Assembly (NCBI GenBank): GCA_900770295.1
Contig: CAAGJQ010000001.1
Span: 1-41,703 of the forward strand
Source of the DNA: an uncultured Oscillibacter sp.
GTDB taxonomy: Bacteria; Bacillota; Clostridia; Oscillospirales; Oscillospiraceae
Length of the DNA: 41,703 nt
Reading direction: 5' to 3'
Shown: piece by piece, positions 17,318-25,687 of the stretch
How the letters are laid out: every line of letters starts with the position of its first letter
Position numbering within the stretch: position 1 is the first letter of the stretch
The notes under the pieces: generated by a model
Told to the model about the DNA's origin: nothing
What the model saw: only the letters and a program-made list of their open reading frames with translations
The model's database searches: none
Made by a program: the position numbers and the translations under genes

Positions 17318-18073
17318 TCAGTCGCTGTTTTTTCGGGCCGTCAGGTCCAAAGATACCAAGGGGAAGATGGGGGCCAGCATGGAACGGATATCATGGCGCA
17401 TCTTCCAGACATCATCCTGCTGGGCTTCCGTTACCTGAATGACTGCCGCGTCTCCCCGGAGCCTGATGCGGAAATCCCGGAGACCCAGGGAGGCGAGAAG
17501 TCCCTCTCCCTGCTCCACCTTCCGCAGTGCTTCCTCCGTGATGGGGGTCCCGGCGGGGATGCGGGTGGCCAGGCAGGCATAGGAGGGCTTGTTCCAGACG
17601 AACAGGCCGGCTTCCCGGCACAGGGTGCGGACGTCGGACTTTGTCAGTCCGCACTCCCGCAGGGGCGAGCGGACCTCCAGCTCCCGCAGGGCCTTCATGC
17701 CGGGACGGTCCCCCGCGTCATCGGAGACGTTGGTCCCGTCGATGACCAGTCGGTATCCATCTTCTGCGGCTCTCTGGAGGATACCGGAGAAGATGCGGCG
17801 CTTACAGTAATAGCAGCGGTCCACAGGATTGGCGGTCACCTCCGGATACTGAAGAATGTCTCCTTCAATAATGGTAAGGGGCATGCCGCACTGGGCGGCG
17901 ATCCTTTTGGCATCCTCCAGTTCAAAGGCGGGCTGGAAAGCGGAATGGACATAGTAGGCGTGCCAGTTCTGTCCGTATTTCATGGCCGCCCACACCAGCA
18001 GGGACGAGTCCACGCCGCCGGAAAAGGCCAGAGCGCCGGAGGAATTTTGTTTAAAAAAATCTGATAACTGCAT
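17318..18073 (-). CDS. larE: LarE, ATP-dependent sulfur transferase for the nickel-pincer cofactor
   Basis: A 251-residue PP-loop ATPase. The pyrophosphatase loop is SGGVDSS at residues 18-24. RCYYCKRRIF gives Cys87 and Cys90, and SYACLATRIPAGTPIT gives Cys167. The Lactobacillus plantarum enzyme uses a single sacrificial Cys, while three-Cys LarE proteins carry an [4Fe-4S] cluster. The Cys87/Cys90/Cys167 set suggests the cluster type, which avoids self-consumption. LarE adenylates the two carboxylates of the LarB product and converts them to thiocarboxylates. The start has GGAGGT at ideal spacing. It is the first gene of the lar-fmdE-ABC operon and sits behind a terminator-like hairpin. Confidence 0.92.
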   Translation of the reverse strand: MQLSDFFKQNSSGALAFSGGVDSSLLVWAAMKYGQNWHAYYVHSAFQPAFELEDAKRIAAQCGMPLTIIEGDILQYPEVTANPVDRCYYCKRRIFSGILQRAAEDGYRLVIDGTNVSDDAGDRPGMKALRELEVRSPLRECGLTKSDVRTLCREAGLFVWNKPSYACLATRIPAGTPITEEALRKVEQGEGLLASLGLRDFRIRLRGDAAVIQVTEAQQDDVWKMRHDIRSMLAPIFPLVSLDLTARKNSD

Positions 18074-18091
18074 TTTGCACCTCCATGCATC

Positions 18092-18146
18092 TCAAAAAAA
18101 CGACAGGAAGGTATCTGCCCTCCGCAAGAGGGCAAATACCTTCCTG
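18092..18146 (-). terminator. Terminator or attenuator between the DUF3842 gene and larE
   Basis: A stem of about 18 bp with minor mismatches (arms about 18104-18121 and 18128-18145). It is followed on the minus strand by CG and a run of seven T's, then by the larE Shine-Dalgarno about 15 nt later. Its position lets it either end the DUF3842 transcript or attenuate read-through into the lar operon. Confidence 0.75.
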
Positions 18147-18199
18147 GTATTTTTACATAAGAGTATTTCGATAAAATATGGATTTCTCTTTCCCAGCAA

Positions 18200-18628
18200 T
18201 TATCCGGCTTCCTGCCAGATCTTAAGCTGCTGGGTTTTCACAAGAGAAATCGCGTCCTGCACCAATTTCAGCATAGGCTGCTCCGGCGTCCCTGCAATAA
18301 AACTATCACACAGATTTACCGGAACCAAGATGCGCCTTGCTTCGCTCTGACCTATAGCTACTGCCATCGTGGGGGTGATTTCACCATACATGGAATCTGC
18401 AATCACAATGCCGGTAGGGCCAACAATGATATCTGCCTTACGGCAGTTGACCACCACAGCGTTCTCGCCGGTGGCGCCATGGTCTGCTCCAGCTTTCAGC
18501 ATCGTATTGGTCGCCAAGGCGTTCGTCCCTACGGCGATAATCTCAGCCTTGGGGCAGGCTTCCTTGATCCCAGCTACCAGTTGACGGCCCAAGCCGCCTC
18601 CCTGACCGTCAATGACGAGTATTTTCAT
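18200..18628 (-). CDS. DUF3842 family protein
   Basis: A 142-residue protein that matches the DUF3842 family by its whole pattern. MKILVIDGQGGGLGRQLV is a Rossmann-like nucleotide-binding start, followed by VGTNALATNTMLKAGADHGATGENAVVVN and GPTGIVIADSMYGEITPTMA. The family is found in Clostridia and related anaerobes; its function is unknown. The glycine-rich loop suggests a dinucleotide or nucleotide ligand. It sits upstream of larE on the same strand and is separated from it only by a hairpin. Its promoter region carries the same dyad as the hydrogenase and pduL promoters. Confidence 0.82.
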   Translation of the reverse strand: MKILVIDGQGGGLGRQLVAGIKEACPKAEIIAVGTNALATNTMLKAGADHGATGENAVVVNCRKADIIVGPTGIVIADSMYGEITPTMAVAIGQSEARRILVPVNLCDSFIAGTPEQPMLKLVQDAISLVKTQQLKIWQEAG

Positions 18629-18685
18629 ACAGCCTCACCGCATTTCTCATTCTATGCAATGTTACCAAAGCTATCCGATGAATCA

Positions 18686-18761
18686 AGTATACCATATGTC
18701 AAAACGAAAATATAATATGGGATTTTCATACTTTTGACCGTTTCTTATTCTCTGCAGGAAT
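18686..18761 (-). promoter_or_regulatory. DUF3842 promoter with LysR-type dyad
   Basis: On the minus strand TATACT lies at 18691-18686, about 58 bp ahead of the start codon. The dyad at 18747-18761 reads ATTCTCTGCAGGAAT on the plus strand, one base away from the perfect ATTCCCTGCAGGAAT upstream of pduL. The gap between dyad and hexamer is 55 bp. No good -35 box is present at standard spacing, consistent with activator dependence. Confidence 0.55.
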
Positions 18762-18843
18762 GTCACAAGGCCCTCCCCTGTTCATCCTCAGCCTCCAATA
18801 CCATACAATTTGGTTATTTTCTATTATAATTGGCCAGCTATTT

Positions 18844-18878
18844 GTGGGCAATTCTCATTGTGAATGAGAATTGCCCAC
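18844..18878. repeat. Perfect 16-bp inverted repeat
   Basis: Arms 18844-18859 and 18863-18878 are perfectly complementary around a GTG loop. No T-run follows on either strand, so it is not a standard terminator. It could be an operator (the AATGAGAATTG core is reminiscent of Fur-type AT-rich dyads), a small RNA hairpin or a relic of a mobile element. Confidence 0.6.
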
Positions 18879-19095
18879 TCCCATGCAACGCAGGAATCCA
18901 TCAGCGAAATCGTTTTTCTTCCCCCAACTGCAAATCATAGGAACGCCTATCACCTACCTGTACATATTCAGGAATTCGTTTACCTGCCCCTCAAGGCTGC
19001 CGGTATTGTTCCGAAGCACGCCAAAACAAGATTCGGTATTTATACTGATTAAAATCAAAAGCAGGAAAAATCTCTTAAAATCGTAGGGCAATTTT

Positions 19096-19171
19096 ATTCC
19101 CGCAAGGAATTAAGAGCCTTTGGAAACATGAAAAACGTATGTTTCTCAAATGTGCTTTAAACTGTTATACT
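19096..19171 (+). promoter_or_regulatory. Hydrogenase operon promoter with LysR-type dyad
   Basis: The dyad ATTCCCGCAAGGAAT (19096-19110) is followed after 55 bp by TATACT (19166-19171). The sequence at the -35 position (TTCTCA) is poor. The predicted transcription start would be near 19178, putting the dyad centre near -75. This fits the recognition site of LysR-type activators, which bind T-N11-A dyads upstream of weak -35 boxes. The leader to the start codon is about 145 nt. Confidence 0.55.
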
Positions 19172-19321
19172 TTATGTAAAGCGTCGTAATTGTACTGGTA
19201 TCTTTGGCAAACAGCCGCATTTTCAATTGAAATTTCGCGAAAAAATAATCAATTTACAATTGCGAGTCTCATATGGTGCGACTGTTGTGAGAAGAAATAA
19301 AGATTGACGAGGTGAGACAAC

Positions 19322-21160
19322 ATGAGCAGACTGATTATCAAATCCGTTGGCCGTGAGCGAAGCATCGCCGACGGTCTGTATGCGGATCTGGGACGCCGCA
19401 TTGCAGTGGCGCCTCCGGGAACCTGCCCCGTGGATATGGCTTTGGGCTTTCTTTCACTGTGCCATGCCCAGTCCTGCGGCAAGTGCGTACCCTGCCGGGT
19501 AGGTGTAGAGCAGCTGGAACACCTGCTGACAGATATTCTGCGGGGAAAGGGAACTCCAGAAACGCTGGATGTGATTCAACGTACCGCCGAGGCGATTTAT
19601 CAATCAGCGGACTGTGCCATTGGATATGACGCGGCAAAAGTGGTGCTTTCCAGCCTGAACGCCTTCCACGAGGACTATATCTCCCATATCCAGAACCACC
19701 GCTGCAAAATGGGCACCTTTGAAACAGCGGTCCCCTGTATGTCGCTCTGCCCGGCAAACGTAGATGTGCCTGGCTATCTGTCTCTGATCCGTGCAGGCCG
19801 TCCCGCTGACGCTGTTCGGCTGATTCGGAAGGATAATCCCTTCCCGACCGCCTGCGCCTATATCTGCGAGCATCCCTGCGAAGATCACTGCCGCCGTAAG
19901 GTTCTGGATGACGCTGTAAACATTCGCGGGCTGAAGCGCTATGCGGTTGACGCTGCCGGAAAGGTGGCGCCTCCCATTTGTGCCCCGGCAACAGGTAAGG
20001 CCGTAGCCATCATCGGTGGCGGTCCCAGCGGCCTCTCCGCAGCCTATTACTTAGCCCTGATGGGCCATCAGGTGACTCTCTTTGAACGTCGGAAAAAGCT
20101 GGGTGGAATGCTGCGCTATGGCATTCCTGCCTACCGCCTTCCCCGGGAGTTACTGGATCAGGACATTGAGGCCATTTTAGCCACCGGTGTCGAGGCCCGA
20201 ACCAATGTTGAGTTGGGCGTAGACTTCACCTATGAGCAACTGATGGAAAATTACGACAGCGTGTTGATGGCCATCGGTGCTCACGCCGCTGCGCGGCTCA
20301 ATATCGAAGGCGAGGACGCCGAGGGTGTTGAAACAGCTGTGGATCTGTTGCGTGGTATCGGAGATGATGAATTCCCTGATTTCACCGGCAAGAACGTGGT
20401 AGTCGTGGGCGGCGGCAACGTGGCCATGGATGCCACCCGCACCTCCATTCGCCTTGGTGCTGCCAAAGTCACCTGCGTTTACCGCCGCCGGCGGGAGGAC
20501 ATGACCGCCCTTCCGGATGAGGTGGAGGGCGCTATGGCTGAAGGTGCTGAAATCATGACGCTCAAGGCTCCCGTCCGCATCGAAACCGATGAAACCGGCC
20601 ATGCGGCAGCCCTCTGGGTCCAACCACAGATCATTGGTCTCACAGATCAGAATGGGCGCACCCAGGCTTCTGATGCCGCCCTGCCTCAGGAGCGTCTGGC
20701 CGCTGACATCATCATTGTCGCCATCGGCCAGAAAACAGAGACTGAAGTCTTTGAAAAGGCCGGTTTGCCGATCAAGCGTGGTACTCTGTCCGCTATGCCA
20801 AGCGGTCAGGTATTCAGCAACGGCAAGCTGTTTGCCAGCGGTGAGTGCGCCACAAAGCCCGCTTCTGCCATCCGCGCCATTATCTCCGGCAAGGTCGCTG
20901 CCGCCAACATCGATGAATATCTGGGATATTTCCATCAAATCGGTGCGGATGTGGATATTCCCGATGCCCCGGCGGAGGACCGCCCTGTCCGCGGGCGCAT
21001 CAACACGACGATGCGGGAAGCGGCAGAACGCAAACAGGATTTTGCCTGCATCGAATGCGGCATGACCGAGGAGGAAGCCCTGGCAGAATCCTCCCGCTGC
21101 CTGCGGTGTGACCATTACGGATGCGGTGCTTTCAAAGGAGGTCGAGTGAGAGAATGGTAA
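19322..21160 (+). CDS. GltD-like NAD(P)H flavoprotein with NuoF-type Fe-S domain
   Basis: A 612-residue fusion. Residues about 30-115 resemble the C-terminal [4Fe-4S] domain of NuoF (SCGKCVPCRVG with Cys52/55/58 and Cys98 in SADCAIG). Residues about 135-560 are a glutamate-synthase-small-subunit type flavoprotein. It has Cys139/143 and Cys178/182/186/190 for Fe-S clusters, an FAD loop GGGPSG at 232-237 and a second nucleotide loop VVVVGGGNVAMDATR. The C-terminus has further Cys pairs (CIECG, CLRCDHYGCG). It should pass electrons between NAD(P)H and the hydrogenase encoded next, whose start overlaps its stop by 7 nt. The start has GAGGTGAG upstream. The direction of electron flow and any bifurcation cannot be told. 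Confidence 0.87.
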   Translation: MSRLIIKSVGRERSIADGLYADLGRRIAVAPPGTCPVDMALGFLSLCHAQSCGKCVPCRVGVEQLEHLLTDILRGKGTPETLDVIQRTAEAIYQSADCAIGYDAAKVVLSSLNAFHEDYISHIQNHRCKMGTFETAVPCMSLCPANVDVPGYLSLIRAGRPADAVRLIRKDNPFPTACAYICEHPCEDHCRRKVLDDAVNIRGLKRYAVDAAGKVAPPICAPATGKAVAIIGGGPSGLSAAYYLALMGHQVTLFERRKKLGGMLRYGIPAYRLPRELLDQDIEAILATGVEARTNVELGVDFTYEQLMENYDSVLMAIGAHAAARLNIEGEDAEGVETAVDLLRGIGDDEFPDFTGKNVVVVGGGNVAMDATRTSIRLGAAKVTCVYRRRREDMTALPDEVEGAMAEGAEIMTLKAPVRIETDETGHAAALWVQPQIIGLTDQNGRTQASDAALPQERLAADIIIVAIGQKTETEVFEKAGLPIKRGTLSAMPSGQVFSNGKLFASGECATKPASAIRAIISGKVAAANIDEYLGYFHQIGADVDIPDAPAEDRPVRGRINTTMREAAERKQDFACIECGMTEEEALAESSRCLRCDHYGCGAFKGGRVREW

Positions 21161-22893
21161 ATGTAGAGATCGATGGCAAGGCCGTGGCAGTTCAAAACGG
21201 CATGACGATCCTGGAGGCGGCAGAAAGCGCCGGCATTGCAATTCCCCATCTTTGTTACCTGAAGGAGATCAATGAGATCGGTGCCTGCCGGGTATGTGTG
21301 GTAGAGGTTGAGGGAATGGACCGCCTGACCGCCGCCTGCAATACGCTGGTCCAGGAGGGTATGGTCATCCACACGGATTCTCCTGCGGCCCGAAAAGCAC
21401 GTCGGGTCAACTTGCAGCTGCTGCTGTCCCAACACAACATGAAATGTCCCATCTGCATCCGGAGCGGTAACTGTGACCTGCAGAAGCTGGCGACCGACCT
21501 GAACATCCTGGAGATTCCCTACCAGAAGGACACCCGTATCGGTACCTGGGATAAAACCGCTCCCCTGATTCGGGACGAGAGCAAGTGTATCAAGTGTATG
21601 CGCTGCGTCCAGATCTGCGACAAGGTGCAGAGCCTCGGTGTTTGGGACATGTCCGGCACCGGCGGATGGACGACCCTGAATGTCTCTGGTGATCGAACCA
21701 TCCGGGAAGCTGACTGTGCCTTCTGCGGCCAGTGCATCACCCATTGTCCCACCGGAGCCCTGATGGCCCGGGACGATACCCAGCGGGTCATTGAGGCCAT
21801 TGAAAATCCTGATGTTATAACCGTGGTGCAAGTAGCTCCCGCTGTTCGGAGTGCTTGGGCAGAAATGTTCCACATGAGCCATAAAGAAGCCACACCTAAC
21901 CGAATGGCTGCCGCATTAAAGGCATTGGGCTTCGACTATGTGTTCGACACCAACTTCGCCGCCGACCTGACCATCATGGAAGAGGGCTCGGAATTCATTG
22001 AGCGTTTTACCCACCGGGAACAGTACCAGTGGCCCATGTTTACCTCCTGTTGCCCGGGCTGGGTGCGCTTCATGAAGTCCCAGTATCCTGAATATACAGA
22101 CAACCTCTCTTCTGCGAAAAGTCCTCAGCAGATGTTCGGTGCCGTTGTGAAAAGCTATTTTGCCGAGAAGCTGGGTGTGGACCCCCATCGGATCTTCTCT
22201 GTGTCCGTAATGCCCTGCTCCTCTAAAAAGAGCGAGTGTGAGCTCCCCACCATGCGGGATGCCTGCGGCGATCCGGATGTGGATGTCGTCATTACTACCC
22301 GCGAGTTTGACAGGCTGTTACGGGCCAAGAGCATCAAGCCTCAGCTTTTGCAGGAAGTGCCCTTTGATTCCCCGCTGGGTACCGGTACCGGCGCTGCCGT
22401 GGTCTTCGGCGTCACCGGCGGTGTTATGGACGCTGCTCTCCGCAGTGCATATTATCTTCTCAATGGCCGCAATCCCGACGCAGACGCCTTTACCGCCGTG
22501 CGCGGCATGGACGGCTGGAAGGAGGCCACCTTCAACATTCCCGGTGCCGGCGAGGTTCGTACCGCGGTAGTCAGTGGTCTCGGAAACGCCCGCAAGCTGA
22601 TGGAGGCCCTTCAATCTGGTGACGCTGCCTATGATTTTGTAGAAGTCATGGCCTGCCCCGGCGGCTGTGTCGGCGGCGGCGGACAGCCCATCGTTCCCGG
22701 TCAGGAAATGGCAGAGAGCCGTGGTCGGGTGCTCTGGGGTCTGGATCGGTCCAGTCCCATCCGCTATTCTCATCAGAACCCCGATGTGCAGACGCTCTAT
22801 ACAGAATTCCTGGGCAGCCCGCTGAGCGAACGAGCACACCACTTACTCCACACAGACCATCACGGCTGGGAAATGCCTGGGAAAATCAAGTAA
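21154..22893 (+). CDS. hydA: [FeFe] hydrogenase catalytic subunit
   Basis: A 579-residue group A [FeFe] hydrogenase. The N-terminus has a [2Fe-2S] domain (Cys34, 45, 48, 62), a His-ligated [4Fe-4S] site (His94, Cys98, 101, 107) and two ferredoxin-type [4Fe-4S] motifs (from Cys145 and Cys188). The H-cluster motifs are TSCCPGW (297-303), MPCSSKKSE (353-361) and MACPGGCVGGGGQP (500-513), giving Cys300, 355, 502 and 506. It reduces protons or oxidises H2 in the cytoplasm. A strong AAAGGAGG fixes the start at 21154, inside the end of the flavoprotein gene. Together the two genes look like a soluble NAD(P)-linked hydrogenase. The maturases HydEFG are not in the window. Confidence 0.95.
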   Translation: MVNVEIDGKAVAVQNGMTILEAAESAGIAIPHLCYLKEINEIGACRVCVVEVEGMDRLTAACNTLVQEGMVIHTDSPAARKARRVNLQLLLSQHNMKCPICIRSGNCDLQKLATDLNILEIPYQKDTRIGTWDKTAPLIRDESKCIKCMRCVQICDKVQSLGVWDMSGTGGWTTLNVSGDRTIREADCAFCGQCITHCPTGALMARDDTQRVIEAIENPDVITVVQVAPAVRSAWAEMFHMSHKEATPNRMAAALKALGFDYVFDTNFAADLTIMEEGSEFIERFTHREQYQWPMFTSCCPGWVRFMKSQYPEYTDNLSSAKSPQQMFGAVVKSYFAEKLGVDPHRIFSVSVMPCSSKKSECELPTMRDACGDPDVDVVITTREFDRLLRAKSIKPQLLQEVPFDSPLGTGTGAAVVFGVTGGVMDAALRSAYYLLNGRNPDADAFTAVRGMDGWKEATFNIPGAGEVRTAVVSGLGNARKLMEALQSGDAAYDFVEVMACPGGCVGGGGQPIVPGQEMAESRGRVLWGLDRSSPIRYSHQNPDVQTLYTEFLGSPLSERAHHLLHTDHHGWEMPGKIK

Positions 22894-23079
22894 CCAGACA
22901 TCATAAGTGCTTTTTAAGAGCAAAATTCGGTTCTGTTAACTCTGCTTTGAAAATCTTGGGACTCTTACCTCCATAATGTCTCCCCATCAATTTGAACTCC
23001 AACACATACTGTTGTTCATTTTCTTATTTTCTCCCTTCTTTTTTCTTTTGCCTTTCTTTTGTCCCAAGATATTTCAAAA

Positions 23080-23118
23080 GCCAGGTACCCCGATCAGCAT
23101 TTGATTGGGGTACCTGGC
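23080..23118 (-). terminator. Terminator after the LysR gene
   Basis: A 17-bp stem (one G-T pair, loop about 5 nt) whose minus-strand exit reads GGCTTTTGAAATA. It lies 74 bp past the LysR stop codon. No equally clear terminator is visible for the hydrogenase operon in the 22.9-23.1 kb gap, so this hairpin may serve both. Confidence 0.75.
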
Positions 23119-23191
23119 CATACCAAAAGCACTCCTAAGAGAGTATTTCAAATAAGAAACTATAACCCATAAGCAGGTACATGTATTTGTT

Positions 23192-24085
23192 CTACTTATT
23201 TACTTCTACAAGGGTATCTACAAACAATCCAGCAGCCCGGTTGTCTCGCTGATAACCCACAGTGGGGTCACCGCCGCTTAGATTGCAGTCCACCAACGGG
23301 ATACTACGGATATACTCTTTTACCAGTTCCTCAGGTTGTCCAAGGTCCAAGCAGCTCACGCCCAAATACTCACCCGTACATACATAATACAGCATACCAT
23401 TTTTGTCATCTGTATACTGTATGGATCGTCTATCGTATCCGCACGAGTCATAATACTTTGCAATAGAATGCTTTTCGTGGAGGTTATCTCTGGTATAAAG
23501 TACAAGCTTATAGGAGAGCAGATCCTTTCCCCGAAACTGCTTCCATTCATAACATGGGTGTTCCCGCCCCGCCAGAATACAGTAATGAGAATGTTTAAAG
23601 ACCCGGTACGCCACTTCATTGCTGTTTTCAAATTCCTCCCGCAGGCCGATGATCACATCATACATCTTCCGATGAATCAGATCACAGAAATTCTGCGTAG
23701 GAGAAACGATAGAAATCCGCAGTTCTATCTCCGGGTGCTGTTTACTCATCAGCTCAATAGCCGGTACAATTAATTTGGGCGGCGTATCATGTTTATAGCC
23801 AATATGTATACATTCCGTGATACCCTTGCGGATATCTGCCATGCGCTTTTCCGTTTCAAACCGGAGCTGCAGTATGTCCTTACTCTTTTCCAGCAGCTCA
23901 CGTCCAGCCAGCGTCAAGACAACTCCATTGGAATTTCGTTCAATTAACTGCAATCCCAGTTCTACTTCCAACGCAGCAATTCGCTTGCTCAATGCTGACT
24001 GAGAAATAAACATATACTCCGCCGCTTTTGTAAAATTACCGTATTTACACAGGGCCGCAAAGGATTCAAGCGAAATAAGATCCAT
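23192..24085 (-). CDS. LysR family transcriptional regulator
   Basis: A 297-residue LysR-type regulator. The N-terminal helix-turn-helix is clear (LISLESFAALCKYGNFTKAAEYMFISQSALSKRIAALEVELG, about residues 3-44). A linker helix and a two-lobed effector-binding domain starting near ECIHIGYKH follow. The ATG at 24085 is preceded by AAAGGCGG; the longer reading would need a TTG without a better ribosome site. It follows the pathway operon on the same strand after 171 bp. It is the only LysR-type gene in the window and lies between the hydrogenase and pduL operons, both of which carry T-N11-A dyads. It is therefore the natural candidate to bind them. The ligand is unknown. Confidence 0.9.
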   Translation of the reverse strand: MDLISLESFAALCKYGNFTKAAEYMFISQSALSKRIAALEVELGLQLIERNSNGVVLTLAGRELLEKSKDILQLRFETEKRMADIRKGITECIHIGYKHDTPPKLIVPAIELMSKQHPEIELRISIVSPTQNFCDLIHRKMYDVIIGLREEFENSNEVAYRVFKHSHYCILAGREHPCYEWKQFRGKDLLSYKLVLYTRDNLHEKHSIAKYYDSCGYDRRSIQYTDDKNGMLYYVCTGEYLGVSCLDLGQPEELVKEYIRSIPLVDCNLSGGDPTVGYQRDNRAAGLFVDTLVEVNK

Positions 24086-24136
24086 AACAAAACAGCCGCC
24101 TTTCAATACAATTTACTATTGATAATGTACCATACC

Positions 24137-24152
24137 TTGCAATAGAATGCAA
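24137..24152. promoter_or_regulatory. Dyad upstream of the LysR gene
   Basis: TTGCA-N6-TGCAA lies about 50 bp upstream of the LysR start codon and could be an autoregulatory site. It differs from the ATTCC-N5-GGAAT dyads elsewhere. Confidence 0.3.
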
Positions 24153-24202
24153 TATTCCGCCACTTACGCTATGCTTTGTCAGTTTCCGCCGATATTCGCC
24201 TT

Positions 24203-24241
24203 GGAGAAAACTCCCGTGCTTTGCTGCACAGGAGTTCTCTT
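24203..24241 (-). terminator. Hairpin after the NhaC-like transporter gene
   Basis: An imperfect stem (GGAGAAAACTCC.GTGC against GCAC.GGAGTTCTC) around a short loop lies 16 bp past the transporter stop codon. The T-run on the minus strand is weak. It probably separates the pathway operon from the LysR gene, at least partly. Confidence 0.45.
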
Positions 24242-24256
24242 CTCAGAAAACATGGT

Positions 24257-25603
24257 TCATGCAAAGAGCATGGGACCGATAAATGCATAAATCACACAAC
24301 AGATCAGGACCACTGCGCTGGAAAGCCACATTCCCACCATCGTGTTTTTAGTATCCTTGCAGTTGCTCATAGCCAAAATACCAAGGATGGCTCCACTGGG
24401 ATAGATAATATTCGTCAAATAAGATCCGGACAGCAGAACCACCAGCCAGCACTTCATATTCAGGCCCACGCTTTCCACCATAGGCATGAAGATCGATTGA
24501 ATGATCTGCATCTGCGCAGCATTATCTCCGCTGATCCCAAAGGCTCCTACAAAGGTCGACAGTAGCATGGTAGCGGTAGGCGTCAACGAATCACCGCAAA
24601 GTCCGGTCATGAGATTCCCGAGTGCGTCAAAACCGCCGCCGGCGTCGATCACAACAATGATGAGCTTGTACAGTAGCATACAGAAGTATACCATGATCAG
24701 TTGCGCACAGCCTCCGCAGAAGCAGATCACGGTATCTGTGAAATTCATTCTGGAGAGGAAGGCCGCTGCTGCTGTCAAAAACAAGAGCGCAAAGAGAACA
24801 AAGGGAAGGGATTTACGGGCAATTACCGCATAAATAATGGTTCCGGCAAATATTGCAACAAATATCAACGTAATGCGTTTCATCCGGGTGTTCGTATGCA
24901 GATCCACTTCTGTCATATCAGATTCCGCCGGATAGGGCTCTGCTCCTTCCCGAACTGCTTTTTTCTGGATGAACAATGCGACAAAATATCCGGATATTGA
25001 CAAAATCACGGTATACGGCAATCCTCCGCAAAGAAGGTACTGAAGATAGGTCAGACCAGTCAGTTTCATGCCCACCTGGGTATAGCTGCAAAACGGTGCG
25101 GAGAGCATTCCAGAGAAGCCAGCCAGAATCGTAGCCACCGTCGTAGCCACAGGTGTGACCTGAAAGCCACCCAGCAGTGGCATCAAAACCGGCAGGATAA
25201 TGGCTGCGGCACTTCCCACAGATCCGAGGCAAAACGCAAGGACGAACTCGCAGACCATTAAGATCAGCAGCGCCTGCTTATCATTTTTCATGCCAAGAGC
25301 ACCAACGATACTCTTGCAGATGGTCACACTAATGCCTGTCTTATTCAGGACTGCTCCCAAGCCGCCGGCAAACATGACCAGAAGGCCCACCATGCCTAAA
25401 TCAGAGCCGAGCGCCATTATGAGCTGGGATCCAAAGGTCGTGGGCGTGTTTCCCGTCAAGATCCAGCCGACGATCACGCCGCAAAGGACAGGAAACAGAA
25501 GATTGACGTTCTTCTTAAAAGACAGCACGATAAATACCAACAGCGGTATCAGTGCCAATAAGGAGGGTGTCTCATGAATGATTGCCCATTGGCCAAGTTC
25601 CAT
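24257..25603 (-). CDS. NhaC-like / ion transporter superfamily permease
   Basis: A 448-residue membrane protein with about eleven hydrophobic segments and duplicated halves. Inverted-repeat-type loops occur at LGSVGSAAAIILPVLMPLLGG and at GAFGISGDNAAQMQ. The pattern fits the ion transporter superfamily that includes NhaC antiporters and GntP/Dcu-type carboxylate carriers. An organic-anion carrier is as likely as a Na+/H+ antiporter, given that it ends an operon of catabolic genes. The start has GAGAGGA nine bases upstream. It is separated from the aldehyde dehydrogenase gene by 84 bp containing a perfect hairpin. Confidence 0.75.
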   Translation of the reverse strand: MELGQWAIIHETPSLLALIPLLVFIVLSFKKNVNLLFPVLCGVIVGWILTGNTPTTFGSQLIMALGSDLGMVGLLVMFAGGLGAVLNKTGISVTICKSIVGALGMKNDKQALLILMVCEFVLAFCLGSVGSAAAIILPVLMPLLGGFQVTPVATTVATILAGFSGMLSAPFCSYTQVGMKLTGLTYLQYLLCGGLPYTVILSISGYFVALFIQKKAVREGAEPYPAESDMTEVDLHTNTRMKRITLIFVAIFAGTIIYAVIARKSLPFVLFALLFLTAAAAFLSRMNFTDTVICFCGGCAQLIMVYFCMLLYKLIIVVIDAGGGFDALGNLMTGLCGDSLTPTATMLLSTFVGAFGISGDNAAQMQIIQSIFMPMVESVGLNMKCWLVVLLSGSYLTNIIYPSGAILGILAMSNCKDTKNTMVGMWLSSAVVLICCVIYAFIGPMLFA

Positions 25604-25643
25604 TTTTTACATCCTCTCTATAATTCTCTATCCATGTGTGACG

Positions 25644-25676
25644 CAGGAGGGGCGGTATCATATACCGCCCCTCCTG
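25644..25676. terminator. Perfect intra-operon hairpin
   Basis: Arms 25644-25658 and 25662-25676 make a perfect 15-bp GC-rich stem with a 3-nt loop in the gap between the aldehyde dehydrogenase and NhaC-like genes. No T-run follows on the minus strand, so it may be a processing or stability element that lowers expression of the last gene rather than a full stop. Confidence 0.5.
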
Positions 25677-25687
25677 TTCCGGTTTAA

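Larger units (their letters stand above)
18629..19321. other. Intergenic control region between DUF3842 and hydrogenase operon
   Basis: About 690 bp of AT-rich DNA without a convincing gene, between two divergent transcription units. It holds the -10-like TATACT and dyad for the DUF3842 gene, a perfect 16-bp inverted repeat at 18844-18878, and the dyad and -10 box for the hydrogenase operon. These are listed separately. Confidence 0.6.

Noticed and set aside
19205..19222. Possible sigma-54 promoter (TTGGCA ... GCA) upstream of the hydrogenase operon
   Set aside because: The GG-GC spacing is one base short and the -12 element lacks TT.
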